From assembly GCF_019802345.1 (NCBI RefSeq), contig NZ_JAINDZ010000004.1, positions 62,001-126,000 on the forward strand: a DNA stretch of 64,000 nt, read 5' to 3'. Under the pieces are notes generated by a model. It worked only from the letters and a program-made list of their open reading frames with translations, ran no database searches and was not told the origin of the DNA. A program made the position numbers and the translations under genes. Source of the stretch: Methylosinus sp. Sm6. Lineage in GTDB: Bacteria > Pseudomonadota > Alphaproteobacteria > Rhizobiales > Beijerinckiaceae. This document shows positions 1 through 8,821 of this stretch, piece after piece. Every line of letters begins with the position of its first letter. The first letter of the stretch is position 1.

Positions 1-763
1 GTGGCTTTTTCTCGCGGGCCTCGACGAGCGGCGCTTTCTTTCGCTGCGCGGAGGGGCCATCGGACGGAGCCGGGACGATTGATGAGACCTGCGGTTCTGC
101 TTGCAGAGCCTCCAGTCTCTCCTGCGTCGTCGCCGTTGCTTCCCTTATGGGGCAAACGGATTCGGTCGTTGCGACGAATGAGACATTCGGGTCTCTTTGC
201 TGCGTTTCCTCCGGCGCTTCCGTCGCGGGTGGCGACGGTCGACGTGTTCCCTTTCCCCTCCCGGTCGCAGGCGCGGGGGTATCGAAGCCAGCCGACGTCG
301 ACGCCGCGTCGGATTTTGGGGGGCAGTTGGATTTCTGGCGGACGCGATCCCGCGCCACGCGTCGTGTGGGCAAGCCGATGCGCCGTCGCTTTCCAAAGAG
401 AGAGCCCGCGGAGCGGCCTAGAAATTCGGCCATTGCCGGAACACGCACGTCGCAGGTCCATCCGACGATGAACAGCGTGTGATCCATGAGCGACCAGGCG
501 TTTTTGCGTGGCCGGAATGGCTTTTCGAGCTGATCCAAGCCGATGGGAATCGCTCGGCTCGAGATTTCGTCGAGGATGGTTGTTCGCGCACAGCCTAAAT
601 AGGCTGCGATGGCGTCGACGCCGAGACCGGCGCGCAACATGCCTTCGATGAGGCCATCGGCGCTGGCCAATTCTCGTCCCAGTAGCGCCAACAGCAATCC
701 CGCCTCATTGGGCGCGGCTTTGAAATGGCTTGGTTCGAATGAATGACGATCGCAATCGCGCAT
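1..763 (-). CDS. DNA-binding-like protein with two HTH-like segments (3' end outside window)
   Basis: The reading frame opens at an ATG at 763 on the minus strand and stays open to the window edge, so the C-terminus is missing. Seen: residues about 45-70 (GVDAIAAYLGCARTTI) look like a helix-turn-helix. A second segment, from WSLMDHTLFIVGW to RRRIGLPTRR, has the W...D...I..., then K-x-RxGL-x-R pattern that recalls GcrA-type DNA-binding domains. The rest is a low-complexity Pro/Ala/Thr-rich tail. I infer a DNA-binding or regulatory role but cannot name the family. It lies just downstream of an XRE regulator on the same strand and beside a conjugation locus, so a role in controlling transfer is possible but unproven. 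Confidence 0.55.
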   Translation of the reverse strand, partial: MRDCDRHSFEPSHFKAAPNEAGLLLALLGRELASADGLIEGMLRAGLGVDAIAAYLGCARTTILDEISSRAIPIGLDQLEKPFRPRKNAWSLMDHTLFIVGWTCDVRVPAMAEFLGRSAGSLFGKRRRIGLPTRRVARDRVRQKSNCPPKSDAASTSAGFDTPAPATGRGKGTRRPSPPATEAPEETQQRDPNVSFVATTESVCPIREATATTQERLEALQAEPQVSSIVPAPSDGPSAQRKKAPLVEAREKKP

Positions 764-853
764 GGCGTCTGCTCCGGTTCTCACCGAAGCAGATCGATAA
801 CACCGTTTACAGATAGCGTCAATGCGCCATAAATTAACAGCTATCGTTTAACG

Positions 854-1300
854 CTACTTTTGGGTCTCCAGATCCTTCATCAGCTCGAGGTAGACGAGCA
901 CCTTTTTCTCGATCTCCTCGAACGAGCCGTCCACGCTCTTGCGGCGAGAGCGAAGCGTCTCCAACAGCTCTTCCGACCTGTTCCTCAAATTTTCCGACAA
1001 TCGGAACGACATCTCGACTCCCCGCTCCGCCTCCGGCAGCACCGTCGCCATCGACACTCCCAACGCCGACGTCACCTTTTTTAGTGTCGTGAGAGAACTG
1101 TTCTGGGCGCCTTTTTCGATCAGGTAGATGGCCGTCGCCGCCATGCCGCACCGATCGCCCAGCGTACGTTGCGTCCAGCCGTGCGAGCTTCTCAAGGCGC
1201 GAATTCGCTCTCCGACGGCCACCAGGAACTCGTCTCGGCTCTCCTCCGGATCTTTGTCGACTGGCTGTTGTTCTTCTTCGTTTTTTTTCTTCTTGACCAT
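854..1300 (-). CDS. XRE-family helix-turn-helix regulator
   Basis: A 148-residue cytoplasmic transcriptional regulator. After a charged, Lys/Glu-rich N-terminus there is a typical Cro/CI-type HTH at about residues 30-85 (ERIRALRSSHGWTQ, then a second helix and LTTLKKVTSALGVS). A helical, Arg/Glu-rich C-terminal half could dimerise. A longer frame exists upstream, but the ATG at 1300 is preferred because the upstream extension has no protein-like composition. The gene is divergent from the TcpQ-like gene at 1508, and the 200-bp space between them probably holds both promoters, so this protein is a plausible regulator of the conjugation operon. That link is inferred from position only. Confidence 0.75.
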   Translation of the reverse strand: MVKKKKNEEEQQPVDKDPEESRDEFLVAVGERIRALRSSHGWTQRTLGDRCGMAATAIYLIEKGAQNSSLTTLKKVTSALGVSMATVLPEAERGVEMSFRLSENLRNRSEELLETLRSRRKSVDGSFEEIEKKVLVYLELMKDLETQK

Positions 1301-1507
1301 CGCCCAGCGCCTCGCCTCTCCACGGTGACTTCTTCGACGTGCCTCATATTCGGTAACTAACCCAGCCGGTCGACAACCCCGTGACCTGTAAGATGGCTGT
1401 TCTACTTCGAACGCACGATCGCCGCGGACCAACGCCCACATCGTCGATTCACATTGGTCATTCGCGCAGACCGCTCGCACGCTTCGCGCTTCGACGGAGA
1501 CATTCCC

Positions 1508-1945
1508 ATGCGAGCTTCTGCGATCCCGCCGCTCTTCGCGGCCCCGTTTTTAATATGTCAGCATCCCTCGGCAAAAGCCGATTTCGCCTTGCTTCCATCC
1601 GAGCAAGTTGCGGTTTCACCGCCGGGGACGTCCCCTGACGCGTCGACGAGCATGGGGACGCCGACGCATCCAGCGTCTCTCTCCTCGAAGAAAAGCGAAA
1701 AAAGCCATTCGCCGCCAAAGCTTCCGCTGGCGCGAGGTTTTGGTAGGAGCATACCTCTTTCCTTCGCAGTGCGACAAATCGTCCCGTCGCCAATCAAAGT
1801 TACTTTCGCTCGCGAGAGCGATCGCGACGCCCGCGTCGATTGGCGTGGCGGTCGAGCATGGCCGAGCGTGCTCCGAGACTCGGTCCGTCCGCTCGGCCTT
1901 CGCGTGGTCGTTCGCGAACGCAGAGTTTCCGTCACTCCCCGATAA
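1508..1945 (+). CDS. TcpQ-like secreted protein of the type IVB conjugation locus
   Basis: A 145-residue protein with a probable signal peptide (residues 1-24, ending SAKA) and a Ser/Pro-rich linker. Its C-terminal domain from about residue 70 has the pattern expected of TcpQ (toxin-coregulated pilus Q) and PilL-type domains: GFGRSIPLSFAVRQIVP, then VDWRGGRAW, then a short beta-rich end. Such domains occur in outer-membrane parts of type IVB secretion and pilus systems. The start at 1508 has GGAGA about 7 nt upstream; the frame is open further 5' but without a site. It is the first gene of a rightward series running to 9750. The family call rests on motif reading, not a search. Confidence 0.62.
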   Translation: MRASAIPPLFAAPFLICQHPSAKADFALLPSEQVAVSPPGTSPDASTSMGTPTHPASLSSKKSEKSHSPPKLPLARGFGRSIPLSFAVRQIVPSPIKVTFARESDRDARVDWRGGRAWPSVLRDSVRPLGLRVVVRERRVSVTPR

Positions 1946-2004
1946 ATCATTTCGGCATTCGCGCACAACGCTTCGATCCTGTCTCGCGCGGAAAAGGAGG
2001 CCGA

Positions 2005-2493
2005 ATGCCGGATCTCGTCACCTCGCAAACTGAGAGCTGGCTCGATCCGAGCCAGCTCGATCTCCTGAGCGAGCTGCCCGAGGCGGCTCGACGCGCGGAG
2101 TTGGAACCGACGGTCGAATCGGCCGTCGTCGCGCTCGGCGTCGCCCTCGATGACGCCGCGGAGTTCGACACGCAAGGCCTCGCGCGACGCATTCGGACCG
2201 ATCCGGCTCGAACCCTGTTCCAGTCGGTCCTCGCGCAGCTCGGGAGCGAACGTCTCTTGCGCATGCTCGATTGGCTGACGGAGCCCGACAAGCCCAATCG
2301 GCACGGGATCATCGTGGCGCTCTTCACGCCCGAGGCGGGAGACGCTTCCGACGCGATCCGCAGAGCGGTCCGAGTCGCGAGTAAGCGGGCGCTCGTCAAT
2401 CGCATGACCGCCGAAATTCGGCTGCGTTTTCTCGCCTTCTGCGCGATGGAGCGCCATCGCGGCAAATCCGATCGAAGGGAACTTCATCGATGA
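2005..2493 (+). CDS. Unknown soluble protein in conjugation operon
   Basis: A 162-residue, mostly helical, acidic-to-neutral protein without signal peptide or membrane segment. The ATG at 2005 has a strong site (AAAGGAGG, 1993-2000), which decides the start although the frame is open upstream. The stop overlaps the start of the next gene (ATGA type, 2490), so the two are translationally coupled. I do not recognise a family. Its place between a TcpQ-like gene and exported proteins of a Dot/Icm-like locus suggests a cytoplasmic accessory or chaperone-like role, but nothing in the sequence shows this directly. Confidence 0.7.
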   Translation: MPDLVTSQTESWLDPSQLDLLSELPEAARRAELEPTVESAVVALGVALDDAAEFDTQGLARRIRTDPARTLFQSVLAQLGSERLLRMLDWLTEPDKPNRHGIIVALFTPEAGDASDAIRRAVRVASKRALVNRMTAEIRLRFLAFCAMERHRGKSDRRELHR

Positions 2494-3041
2494 GACGAAC
2501 GATTATCTCGGCAACAATTTCGATCGCCCTTTCCACGGCCGTACTGGCGCAAACCGCGCCGCCGTCCGGCTCCGCTGGCGCGTGCGGCACGCTCTATCAA
2601 CAGGCCGCCAGCGCGGCCGCTGCCCGTATCGCCGCGGACGACAAGGACATTGCACCGCCCCAAACCGTCAAATCGCTGACCTGTCTCGACAACATTCTGA
2701 ACGGCGTCGGCCTCAATGTCGTCGTCAATCTCCTGGACCCGTCGAACTTATTCAACGCCATCGAAGGCCAGCTCTGCAACGCCGTGACCAACGCCTGGAA
2801 GAAGGCGCTCGGCGGCGCGCAGTGCGGCATCACGCTCAGCGGGTTCAATCTCGGCGCGTTCAATTTCGGCGGAAGTCTCGGAGGCGGACTCTCCTGCCCC
2901 AAGCTGAGCTTCGGTGGCGCAGGTCCGCCCACCGGCTACATCGGAATCGGCGGCGCCGGCGGAAGCGGCAGTCTCTACGTCAATGGCTCCGGTCGGGCGC
3001 CGACCGGATACACGCTTCCCAACTCGATCGGTCTTTGGTGA
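2490..3041 (+). CDS. Exported glycine-rich protein of conjugation operon
   Basis: A 183-residue protein with a clear Sec signal peptide (MRRTIISATISIALSTAVLA, cleavage after residue 20). The mature part has several cysteines (near residues 32, 65, 88, 103 and 135) that could form disulfides. The C-terminal third is rich in Gly, Ser and Asn. No known domain was recognised. It overlaps the upstream gene by 4 nt and is followed 12 nt later by another exported protein, so it is clearly in the operon. The cysteines may be substrates for the DsbC-like protein encoded at 10528-11646 (inference). A periplasmic or pilus-associated component of the transfer machine is likely. Confidence 0.72.
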   Translation: MRRTIISATISIALSTAVLAQTAPPSGSAGACGTLYQQAASAAAARIAADDKDIAPPQTVKSLTCLDNILNGVGLNVVVNLLDPSNLFNAIEGQLCNAVTNAWKKALGGAQCGITLSGFNLGAFNFGGSLGGGLSCPKLSFGGAGPPTGYIGIGGAGGSGSLYVNGSGRAPTGYTLPNSIGLW

Positions 3042-3053
3042 GGAGCAAATCCG

Positions 3054-4262
3054 ATGAACGAGACGTCTCATCTTCTTTCCGCGACCACCGGCGTCGTCTT
3101 CGGCGCTATCGCTTTCGGCGCGGCGCCCGCAAATGCGCAATTGGCTGTCTTCGATGCGACGTCGATCGCTGTTCAGCAGGCGCTGCAAAAGCTTCAGGAC
3201 CAAGCCAACAATTTCCTGAACACGATCACGAGCCAGCTCGGTCTGAGTGGCCCGCTCGCGAACCTGCTCGGCTCGAACACCTATGGCGACGTCACCACGC
3301 TGCTCCGTCAGGGATTTACCCAAAACGCGAATTACTCGAAGGCGCAAGTCTCGGCTCAGCGACAGATCGCCGACGCGTCGAACATGGCGATGGCGAGGTT
3401 CGAACGCGACAAGCGAAACGCCGTGATTCGTGACGAGCACGTCGTCAGCCCATTGCATTGCGCCCATCTCGACAATGGCCAAACGATCACCGTCGGAGCG
3501 GGACAATCCTGGAAAGTCGCCGCCGCGATTCAGACCGTCGCCGACCAACGCGGCGAAGCGGCGAAGGGAACGCCCTCCTACTACGGAGCCGCGCAAGCTG
3601 TCGAAGCTATCAATATGCTGCACTATTCTCGGTACTGTTCCGCGGACGAAGCGGCCGCGGGCCTCTGTAGCACGTCGCAACGAGAAAATGCCGACCAACG
3701 CGCCTCGTCGCTGTTCGGAACCGGGACCTATGACGGCCAGGACGGCGTCAATTCCGCCAATGATTATGTCACCAATCTGATCCAGCCCATCGTGCCGACG
3801 GCGCAGCGGGGCGGGCAAATGACGTCGCTCCTCGCCAAGGAGGCGTCGGTCCGGCGCCGTCAATACGAGTCGCGCATTTCGCTGGCGCGCAGCGTGCTCA
3901 ACGAGGTCCTCGCCGCTCAATCGCCGTCGATACCTCTCAACGCCGCGCAGAAGCAGCAGATGCAGAACGAAGGCCTGACCTCCGTCGACACCGGCTCCTG
4001 GCTGCAAGCCCTGCAACTCGACGTGCATCGCCGCTACAGCGACGTCAATTGGGCGGCGCAGCTGCAGAGCATGACGCCCGCCGCGGTCGAACGCGAAATC
4101 GCCAATGAGCTCGCCGTCACCAATTATCTGCTCTTGGAGAACTACCGGATGGCGATGAAGAACGCGAGCGTCAACGCCACGACGCTGGCCGCGGTCGCCG
4201 AACGCGACCTTCAGACCATCAAGCCCGCCGTCGAGCTGCCGACGCCGAACCTCTCAAACTGA
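3054..4262 (+). CDS. Exported helical protein, type IVB conjugation component
   Basis: A 402-residue protein with a signal peptide (cleavage likely after PANA, residue about 28) and a long helical body. The early part (residues 40-100: IAVQQALQKLQDQANNFLNT and following) resembles VirB5/TraC-like adhesin or minor-pilin helices. Three cysteines cluster in the middle (HCAHL, RYCSADEAAAGLC). The C-terminal 150 residues are again helical and Gln/Ala-rich. It lies upstream of the DotA/TraY gene and may be the counterpart of an IncI Tra protein such as TraW, but I cannot confirm homology from motifs alone. RBS-like GAGGAG precedes the ATG at 3054. Confidence 0.68.
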   Translation: MNETSHLLSATTGVVFGAIAFGAAPANAQLAVFDATSIAVQQALQKLQDQANNFLNTITSQLGLSGPLANLLGSNTYGDVTTLLRQGFTQNANYSKAQVSAQRQIADASNMAMARFERDKRNAVIRDEHVVSPLHCAHLDNGQTITVGAGQSWKVAAAIQTVADQRGEAAKGTPSYYGAAQAVEAINMLHYSRYCSADEAAAGLCSTSQRENADQRASSLFGTGTYDGQDGVNSANDYVTNLIQPIVPTAQRGGQMTSLLAKEASVRRRQYESRISLARSVLNEVLAAQSPSIPLNAAQKQQMQNEGLTSVDTGSWLQALQLDVHRRYSDVNWAAQLQSMTPAAVEREIANELAVTNYLLLENYRMAMKNASVNATTLAAVAERDLQTIKPAVELPTPNLSN

Positions 4263-4327
4263 CCGACCAACGCTCTCCACCGTCCCGAACTGTTTTCCTT
4301 TTCTCCGTTTCACGAGGCTAGCATCCC

Positions 4328-6379
4328 ATGCCGACCGAACCCGAGAATCCCCCGCGCAGGCCCGATCCGACCCCTGCTTCTGACGACCGGCGCGCCGATG
4401 TGCCCAACGCGCAACATGTCGAAGAGCTGCGCGCGGAGTTGAACGGCGCCATGAGCCAACGCGAGCGCAAGGCCATACTCGAAGAGCTGACGCGGGCTCG
4501 CGACCATTTGTCGACGGTCGATCTGGTCGACCGGCTCGAGGAGCGGCGGCCACAGATCGAAGCGCGCGACCCGCAACTGACCGCTCGGATCGACCGCATC
4601 GCCGAGGCGTTCCTGGACAAGCCGAACGAGCGGCTCCGGGATCTGAAATTCAAGAGCGATCTCGCCTATGCGCTGCAGGACGCCGAAAAAGTCGTCGGTC
4701 CGATCCGGGTCGACAAGGATCTGCGCGACGAGCTCACGCAATTGGCGACAACCAGCCCCGGGCTCAAGAACGAACAGATGCGACGTCTTCTTCAGACGAC
4801 GCCGACGATCGACGATCCCGAGCTCGTCGCGAGGCTTCGCGAGAAAGCGGCGGAGATCGCCGCCAAACAAAACCAGACGACGAAGGCCGTCCAAGGCGAA
4901 ATATTCGCGCTGTCTTTCGATGTGCTGAACGCCCCGCGTCGAGAGATCGTCGCGCAGCCCTCCGCCAGCCCGCCGAGCGCCTCCGAACGTCCGACCGCGC
5001 AGTCTTCTGTCGGCGCTGTCCAGTCCGACGGATCTCAACCAACCGGCGATGAAACGACGGTCGAAGCCCGGGTCATTGCGGCGAGGCGGGCGGAGATCGA
5101 TGCCTTCAATGAGCCGACGGCCGGATCCCCGACAGGGAATTCCGATCGCGCTCCGATCGAGGCCGCGAAGCCGTCGGAGCGCAAGTCGGCGTCGACGGCT
5201 CCCGTGGTCGCCGATGGATCTCCGCGCAATACGCCGACTGCCGCTATGCCATCAGAGCCGTTCGAAGCCTCGCGGAACAAGCTGGCCGACGAAGCGCCGG
5301 ACGCAGCGTCGCCGCCCGCGGACAGAGGCAAAATCGAGATCGCCGCCTTCGACCCTTCGTCGCCAACGGCGGTGCGCTCTTCGACCGCTTCCGAGCCCGC
5401 CCAGGACGCGCCGAATACACAGGCAAAGCCTCCCAAAGCTCCATCTCCCCAAACTCCTGTGCTGGATGCTGGGAGCGCGGCGACGGCTGCGACGCCGGCC
5501 AATGACGACCGTAAGCTCGCCGCCTCGGCCGCTCGACCGGCCTCTCCGGCGACCCACCCCGCTGCTCCGAGGCCGCGGGAAAAAAGCGAGTCGGATCCGA
5601 CCAGGACCCATGAAGTCGAATTCGTTCAGCAAAAGATCGTCCTCGGCGGTGTACTCGGAAAGGCGGTCGGGGCGGTCGGCAGCTCGGCCAGCGCGATCGG
5701 CCGAATTCTGGAGGCCGCGACGCCATCGTCCCACGAAGTCTCGCAGCAAAGCGCGCAACAGCCGCGCGAGCAGCCGGCCCGCGAGCAACAGGCGAACGGT
5801 GACGACGTTCAACGGCGCCTGCAGTTGTTCGAGAGGACGCGCATGCAATCCAAACGTGACGAGTCGCTGCTTCACGCCGCCGATGCGTCAGGTCGCGCCG
5901 CCCTCGACGCTATGAGCGCACTTCGAGACGCCCCGGGCGCCTCGATCCTCAGCCGTATCCAGGACGCTGCCGCCAGCAATAAGGGCGGCATGAATGCGGT
6001 GATCGATGGCATGAAGCCTGGCGGCGCGTTCGAAGGCTTGCGCGAAGAACTCAACGTGGCCCTTGATGCGAATAGCGCGTTCGGCGCGGCTTACGATCGA
6101 GCCGCCGCTGCGCTCATCCAATATGGCAAGGATCGAGGAGCAATCGTTTCGGCTCTCGCCTCTCACCCCTCCAATTCGAATTGGAACGAGCATTTCAAAC
6201 AGCTCGACACCGCCGTAGGCGATGCCGCCTCGTCTATCCCCAAGAAGGAAGGCGACGGAAGCATGCTGGAGCATCTCAGCGAAAAGGCCCGCGAGATCGT
6301 CGAAAAAGTCCTCGAAAAAGTCAAAGCCGTGTTCCACCGCGATCCAGAATCCCGGCCGTCCCCGAGCCCGGGACCCTGA
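4328..6379 (+). CDS. Large unknown protein with Pro/Ala-rich central linker
   Basis: A 683-residue cytoplasmic protein with no signal peptide. Residues 1-200 form a charged helical domain. Residues about 205-430 are a disordered Pro/Ala/Ser/Thr-rich linker, and residues about 430-683 are another helical domain ending in a Lys-rich segment and PSPSPGP. No catalytic motif was recognised. The two-domain-plus-linker layout and operon position just upstream of the DotA/TraY gene are compatible with a large coupling, scaffold or translocated protein of the conjugation system. This is inference. The 65-bp gap to the previous gene is the largest so far in the operon. Confidence 0.65.
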   Translation: MPTEPENPPRRPDPTPASDDRRADVPNAQHVEELRAELNGAMSQRERKAILEELTRARDHLSTVDLVDRLEERRPQIEARDPQLTARIDRIAEAFLDKPNERLRDLKFKSDLAYALQDAEKVVGPIRVDKDLRDELTQLATTSPGLKNEQMRRLLQTTPTIDDPELVARLREKAAEIAAKQNQTTKAVQGEIFALSFDVLNAPRREIVAQPSASPPSASERPTAQSSVGAVQSDGSQPTGDETTVEARVIAARRAEIDAFNEPTAGSPTGNSDRAPIEAAKPSERKSASTAPVVADGSPRNTPTAAMPSEPFEASRNKLADEAPDAASPPADRGKIEIAAFDPSSPTAVRSSTASEPAQDAPNTQAKPPKAPSPQTPVLDAGSAATAATPANDDRKLAASAARPASPATHPAAPRPREKSESDPTRTHEVEFVQQKIVLGGVLGKAVGAVGSSASAIGRILEAATPSSHEVSQQSAQQPREQPAREQQANGDDVQRRLQLFERTRMQSKRDESLLHAADASGRAALDAMSALRDAPGASILSRIQDAAASNKGGMNAVIDGMKPGGAFEGLREELNVALDANSAFGAAYDRAAAALIQYGKDRGAIVSALASHPSNSNWNEHFKQLDTAVGDAASSIPKKEGDGSMLEHLSEKAREIVEKVLEKVKAVFHRDPESRPSPSPGP

Positions 6380-6432
6380 CAGCCGTTCGCTTCATCCGAC
6401 ACGCTTTCCCAATCGACACACGCGAGGACATC

Positions 6433-8820
6433 ATGCCGCGCCGAACCTTTCAGGCTCTAACGATCGCCCTCATTGCCCTGGCTTGCGCCGCGCCGGCGTT
6501 CGCTCAATCCGCCGCGCCGTCGACGCCGAACTACGACGTCAGCTGGTCCGCGCTCGATCCCGGCCAGGATTGGGCGGCGGAAATGATCAAGGCAGTCTTC
6601 CCCATCAACGGAAGCGGCTGCAGCAGCGGCGCGCAATCTGCGACATGCACCGGCACCGCGGCCACCGTCATCGGCGAGCTGCTCGGACGGTTCACCGGAT
6701 TCGCCATGGCTCTCGGCATGTTCTACGTGTGCTACCTGACCCTCTGGAATATCTATCGCACCGCCGAGACCAGCAATCTCCTCACCAACTCGATGACGTC
6801 GATGTTCGTCGTGAGGATCGGCTTCGCCGCCATCATGATGTTCCCGATAACGTCCGGCTTCTCGATCGGCCAGGCCGCGGTGGTCCAAACGTCCATGTGG
6901 GGCATCGGCATGGCGCAGTCGCTCTTCAAATTCGCGATCAAGGCCATGGGGCCGGATGCGATGGTCATCGCCACGCCGATCATCCCCGGCACGAAGAACA
7001 TTGTTCTCGGTGTCATGGAGAATGAGCTCTGCAGAGCCTTCGTCAATGAGGCGACCGCCAATCCGCAGATCGCGCCAGCCCCCACCCCGACGCTCGTCTC
7101 CGGCTCCACGACCTGGGCCTATTCATTGTCGCCCGGCAATCAGACCGGCTCGCCGACCTGCGGCACGATCACAGTCAACCAGCCCTCCGGCGCACAGCAG
7201 CCCATCGCCGGCGTCAATACGGACATGACCGACAAGCAGAAGGAAATTCTCCAGAGCGTCATCACATCGGATATTCGTCCCGTCGCCGAAAGTGTCGCGA
7301 AGAGCTATTGGCAAACCAAGCAGACCTCGGCGCTCAGTCCGCTGCTCGCCGCCTATCAAAATGCGACCCGCGATTACACGCAGCAGCTCACCTCCGCGGC
7401 CAGCGACATTCAGAAGCAGCTACAGAACGCCATCAAGCCCCAGGACGCGCGCGCCGGAAAGCTTGGTCTCATCAACAACACGACGACTGATCTGTCGACG
7501 CTCGGATGGGCCTCGGCCGGGTCCTATTATCTGACCTTCGCTCAGCTGAACGGCCGCACACTGTCCCTGCTCAACGATCTGCCCATCGTCAACGGTCCGA
7601 GCTACAGCGGCTGGAGCAATGCGCTCAAGACCGATCTCGCGCCGCTCATCCAAGCTAGCGACAACTTCCTCGCGCAGTTGCGCACCTATGTGAACACCGC
7701 CGATGGCGCAAACCCTCCGACCGGCAACGCCGACACATTCGGCAACGCCGCCGCTCGTGAAGGCGGCTCGTGGATCGAACGGGTGCTTCGTGCGATCAAT
7801 CTCAACGAGCCGCTGTTGAACTTTATCGCGAACAGCATCTCTCCGACGTCGAACCAGTGGTCCGATCCCTTCGGCTCGCTCATCACGCTCGGTCAATATC
7901 TCATGACCGCTGCGCTCACCGCCTACGGGCTCGCGATCGCGGCGTCATCCGGGACCGTCCAGACGGGAGCGGCCGCCTTCTCTCTCCTCACCGGCAATCT
8001 CGCAGGCGCCCTAGCCGCCACCGGACTCGCGACGGTCTCCGACGTCTTCAAGGCGCTCTTGACGCCCTTGTTCTTCGGTCTTCTGGCACTTCTCGTCCCG
8101 GGCATCATGATCGCCTACGTGCTTCCGCTTATTCCCTGGGTGATGTGGATTGCTGGCGTTACTGGCTATCTGATCCTCGTGCTCGAGGCGGTTATCGCGG
8201 TGCCACTCATGATGGTCGCGCATATGACGTTCGAAGGCGAGGGCCTGCACGGTCGCGCCATTCAGGTCTATGAGCTGCTCTTCAACGTGCTCTTCCGGCC
8301 GGTCCTCATGCTTCTCGGGCTTTTCGCCGGGTATTTCGTGTTCTCGTCGGTCTCATGGCTCATTCGTATAAGTTTTGGAGTCGCCGTGCATTTCGTTCTC
8401 GAAAAGGGCTGGTTCGTCACCAATCTGATCGGCCTCGTGGTGCTCCTCGCGATTTTCGTTTTGCTTCATATAGTCGTGGCGATCAAAGCCTTCGGACTGA
8501 TCTCGCTCATCCCGCATCATGTGCCCAAGATGCTCGGCTTCTCGCCGGCGAACCGTGTCGACATGGACGAATTCGGCAAGGCGGCCGCATGGACGGGAAC
8601 GCGAGGAACCCTGCGAACGATTGATGGCTACGCGAGAAATCAGCTGACCGAGCCGGCGGGACAAAACGGCGAGAGCGGTGTAGGATCGTCGTCGACCCGA
8701 GCGTTATCCTCTCCGCGTAAGGGTATCACCGGTCCCGCTGATAGCTCGGCGAAAGGCGGAAACGTCGACTCGACCTTGAGCGCACAAACGGACGTCGGAG
8801 ATCATAACAAGGAGGCCTGA
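6433..8820 (+). CDS. DotA/TraY-family inner-membrane protein of type IVB secretion/conjugation
   Basis: A 795-residue polytopic protein with a signal peptide (cleavage after AFA, residue 24). A periplasmic N-terminal part precedes hydrophobic segments near residues 90-150, and a long soluble region follows. A C-terminal cluster of membrane helices begins about residue 480 and contains the DotA/TraY-type signature: LPLIPWVMWIAGVTGYLILV, then EAVIAVPLMMVAHMTFEGEG, then LLFNVLFRPVLMLLGL. DotA and TraY of Legionella and IncI plasmids are polytopic cytoplasmic-membrane proteins required for transfer. Start at 6433 follows GAGGA (6424-6428). This is the gene that best identifies the surrounding operon as type IVB conjugation. 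Confidence 0.85.
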   Translation: MPRRTFQALTIALIALACAAPAFAQSAAPSTPNYDVSWSALDPGQDWAAEMIKAVFPINGSGCSSGAQSATCTGTAATVIGELLGRFTGFAMALGMFYVCYLTLWNIYRTAETSNLLTNSMTSMFVVRIGFAAIMMFPITSGFSIGQAAVVQTSMWGIGMAQSLFKFAIKAMGPDAMVIATPIIPGTKNIVLGVMENELCRAFVNEATANPQIAPAPTPTLVSGSTTWAYSLSPGNQTGSPTCGTITVNQPSGAQQPIAGVNTDMTDKQKEILQSVITSDIRPVAESVAKSYWQTKQTSALSPLLAAYQNATRDYTQQLTSAASDIQKQLQNAIKPQDARAGKLGLINNTTTDLSTLGWASAGSYYLTFAQLNGRTLSLLNDLPIVNGPSYSGWSNALKTDLAPLIQASDNFLAQLRTYVNTADGANPPTGNADTFGNAAAREGGSWIERVLRAINLNEPLLNFIANSISPTSNQWSDPFGSLITLGQYLMTAALTAYGLAIAASSGTVQTGAAAFSLLTGNLAGALAATGLATVSDVFKALLTPLFFGLLALLVPGIMIAYVLPLIPWVMWIAGVTGYLILVLEAVIAVPLMMVAHMTFEGEGLHGRAIQVYELLFNVLFRPVLMLLGLFAGYFVFSSVSWLIRISFGVAVHFVLEKGWFVTNLIGLVVLLAIFVLLHIVVAIKAFGLISLIPHHVPKMLGFSPANRVDMDEFGKAAAWTGTRGTLRTIDGYARNQLTEPAGQNGESGVGSSSTRALSSPRKGITGPADSSAKGGNVDSTLSAQTDVGDHNKEA

Positions 8821-8821
8821 G

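Noticed and set aside
1558-2487. 309-codon minus-strand frame
   Set aside because: It is antisense to two plus-strand genes with good ribosome sites (1508 and 2005) and has no recognisable domain.
2748-4028. 426-codon minus-strand frame
   Set aside because: Shadow of the exported protein gene at 3054; no domain or start signal.
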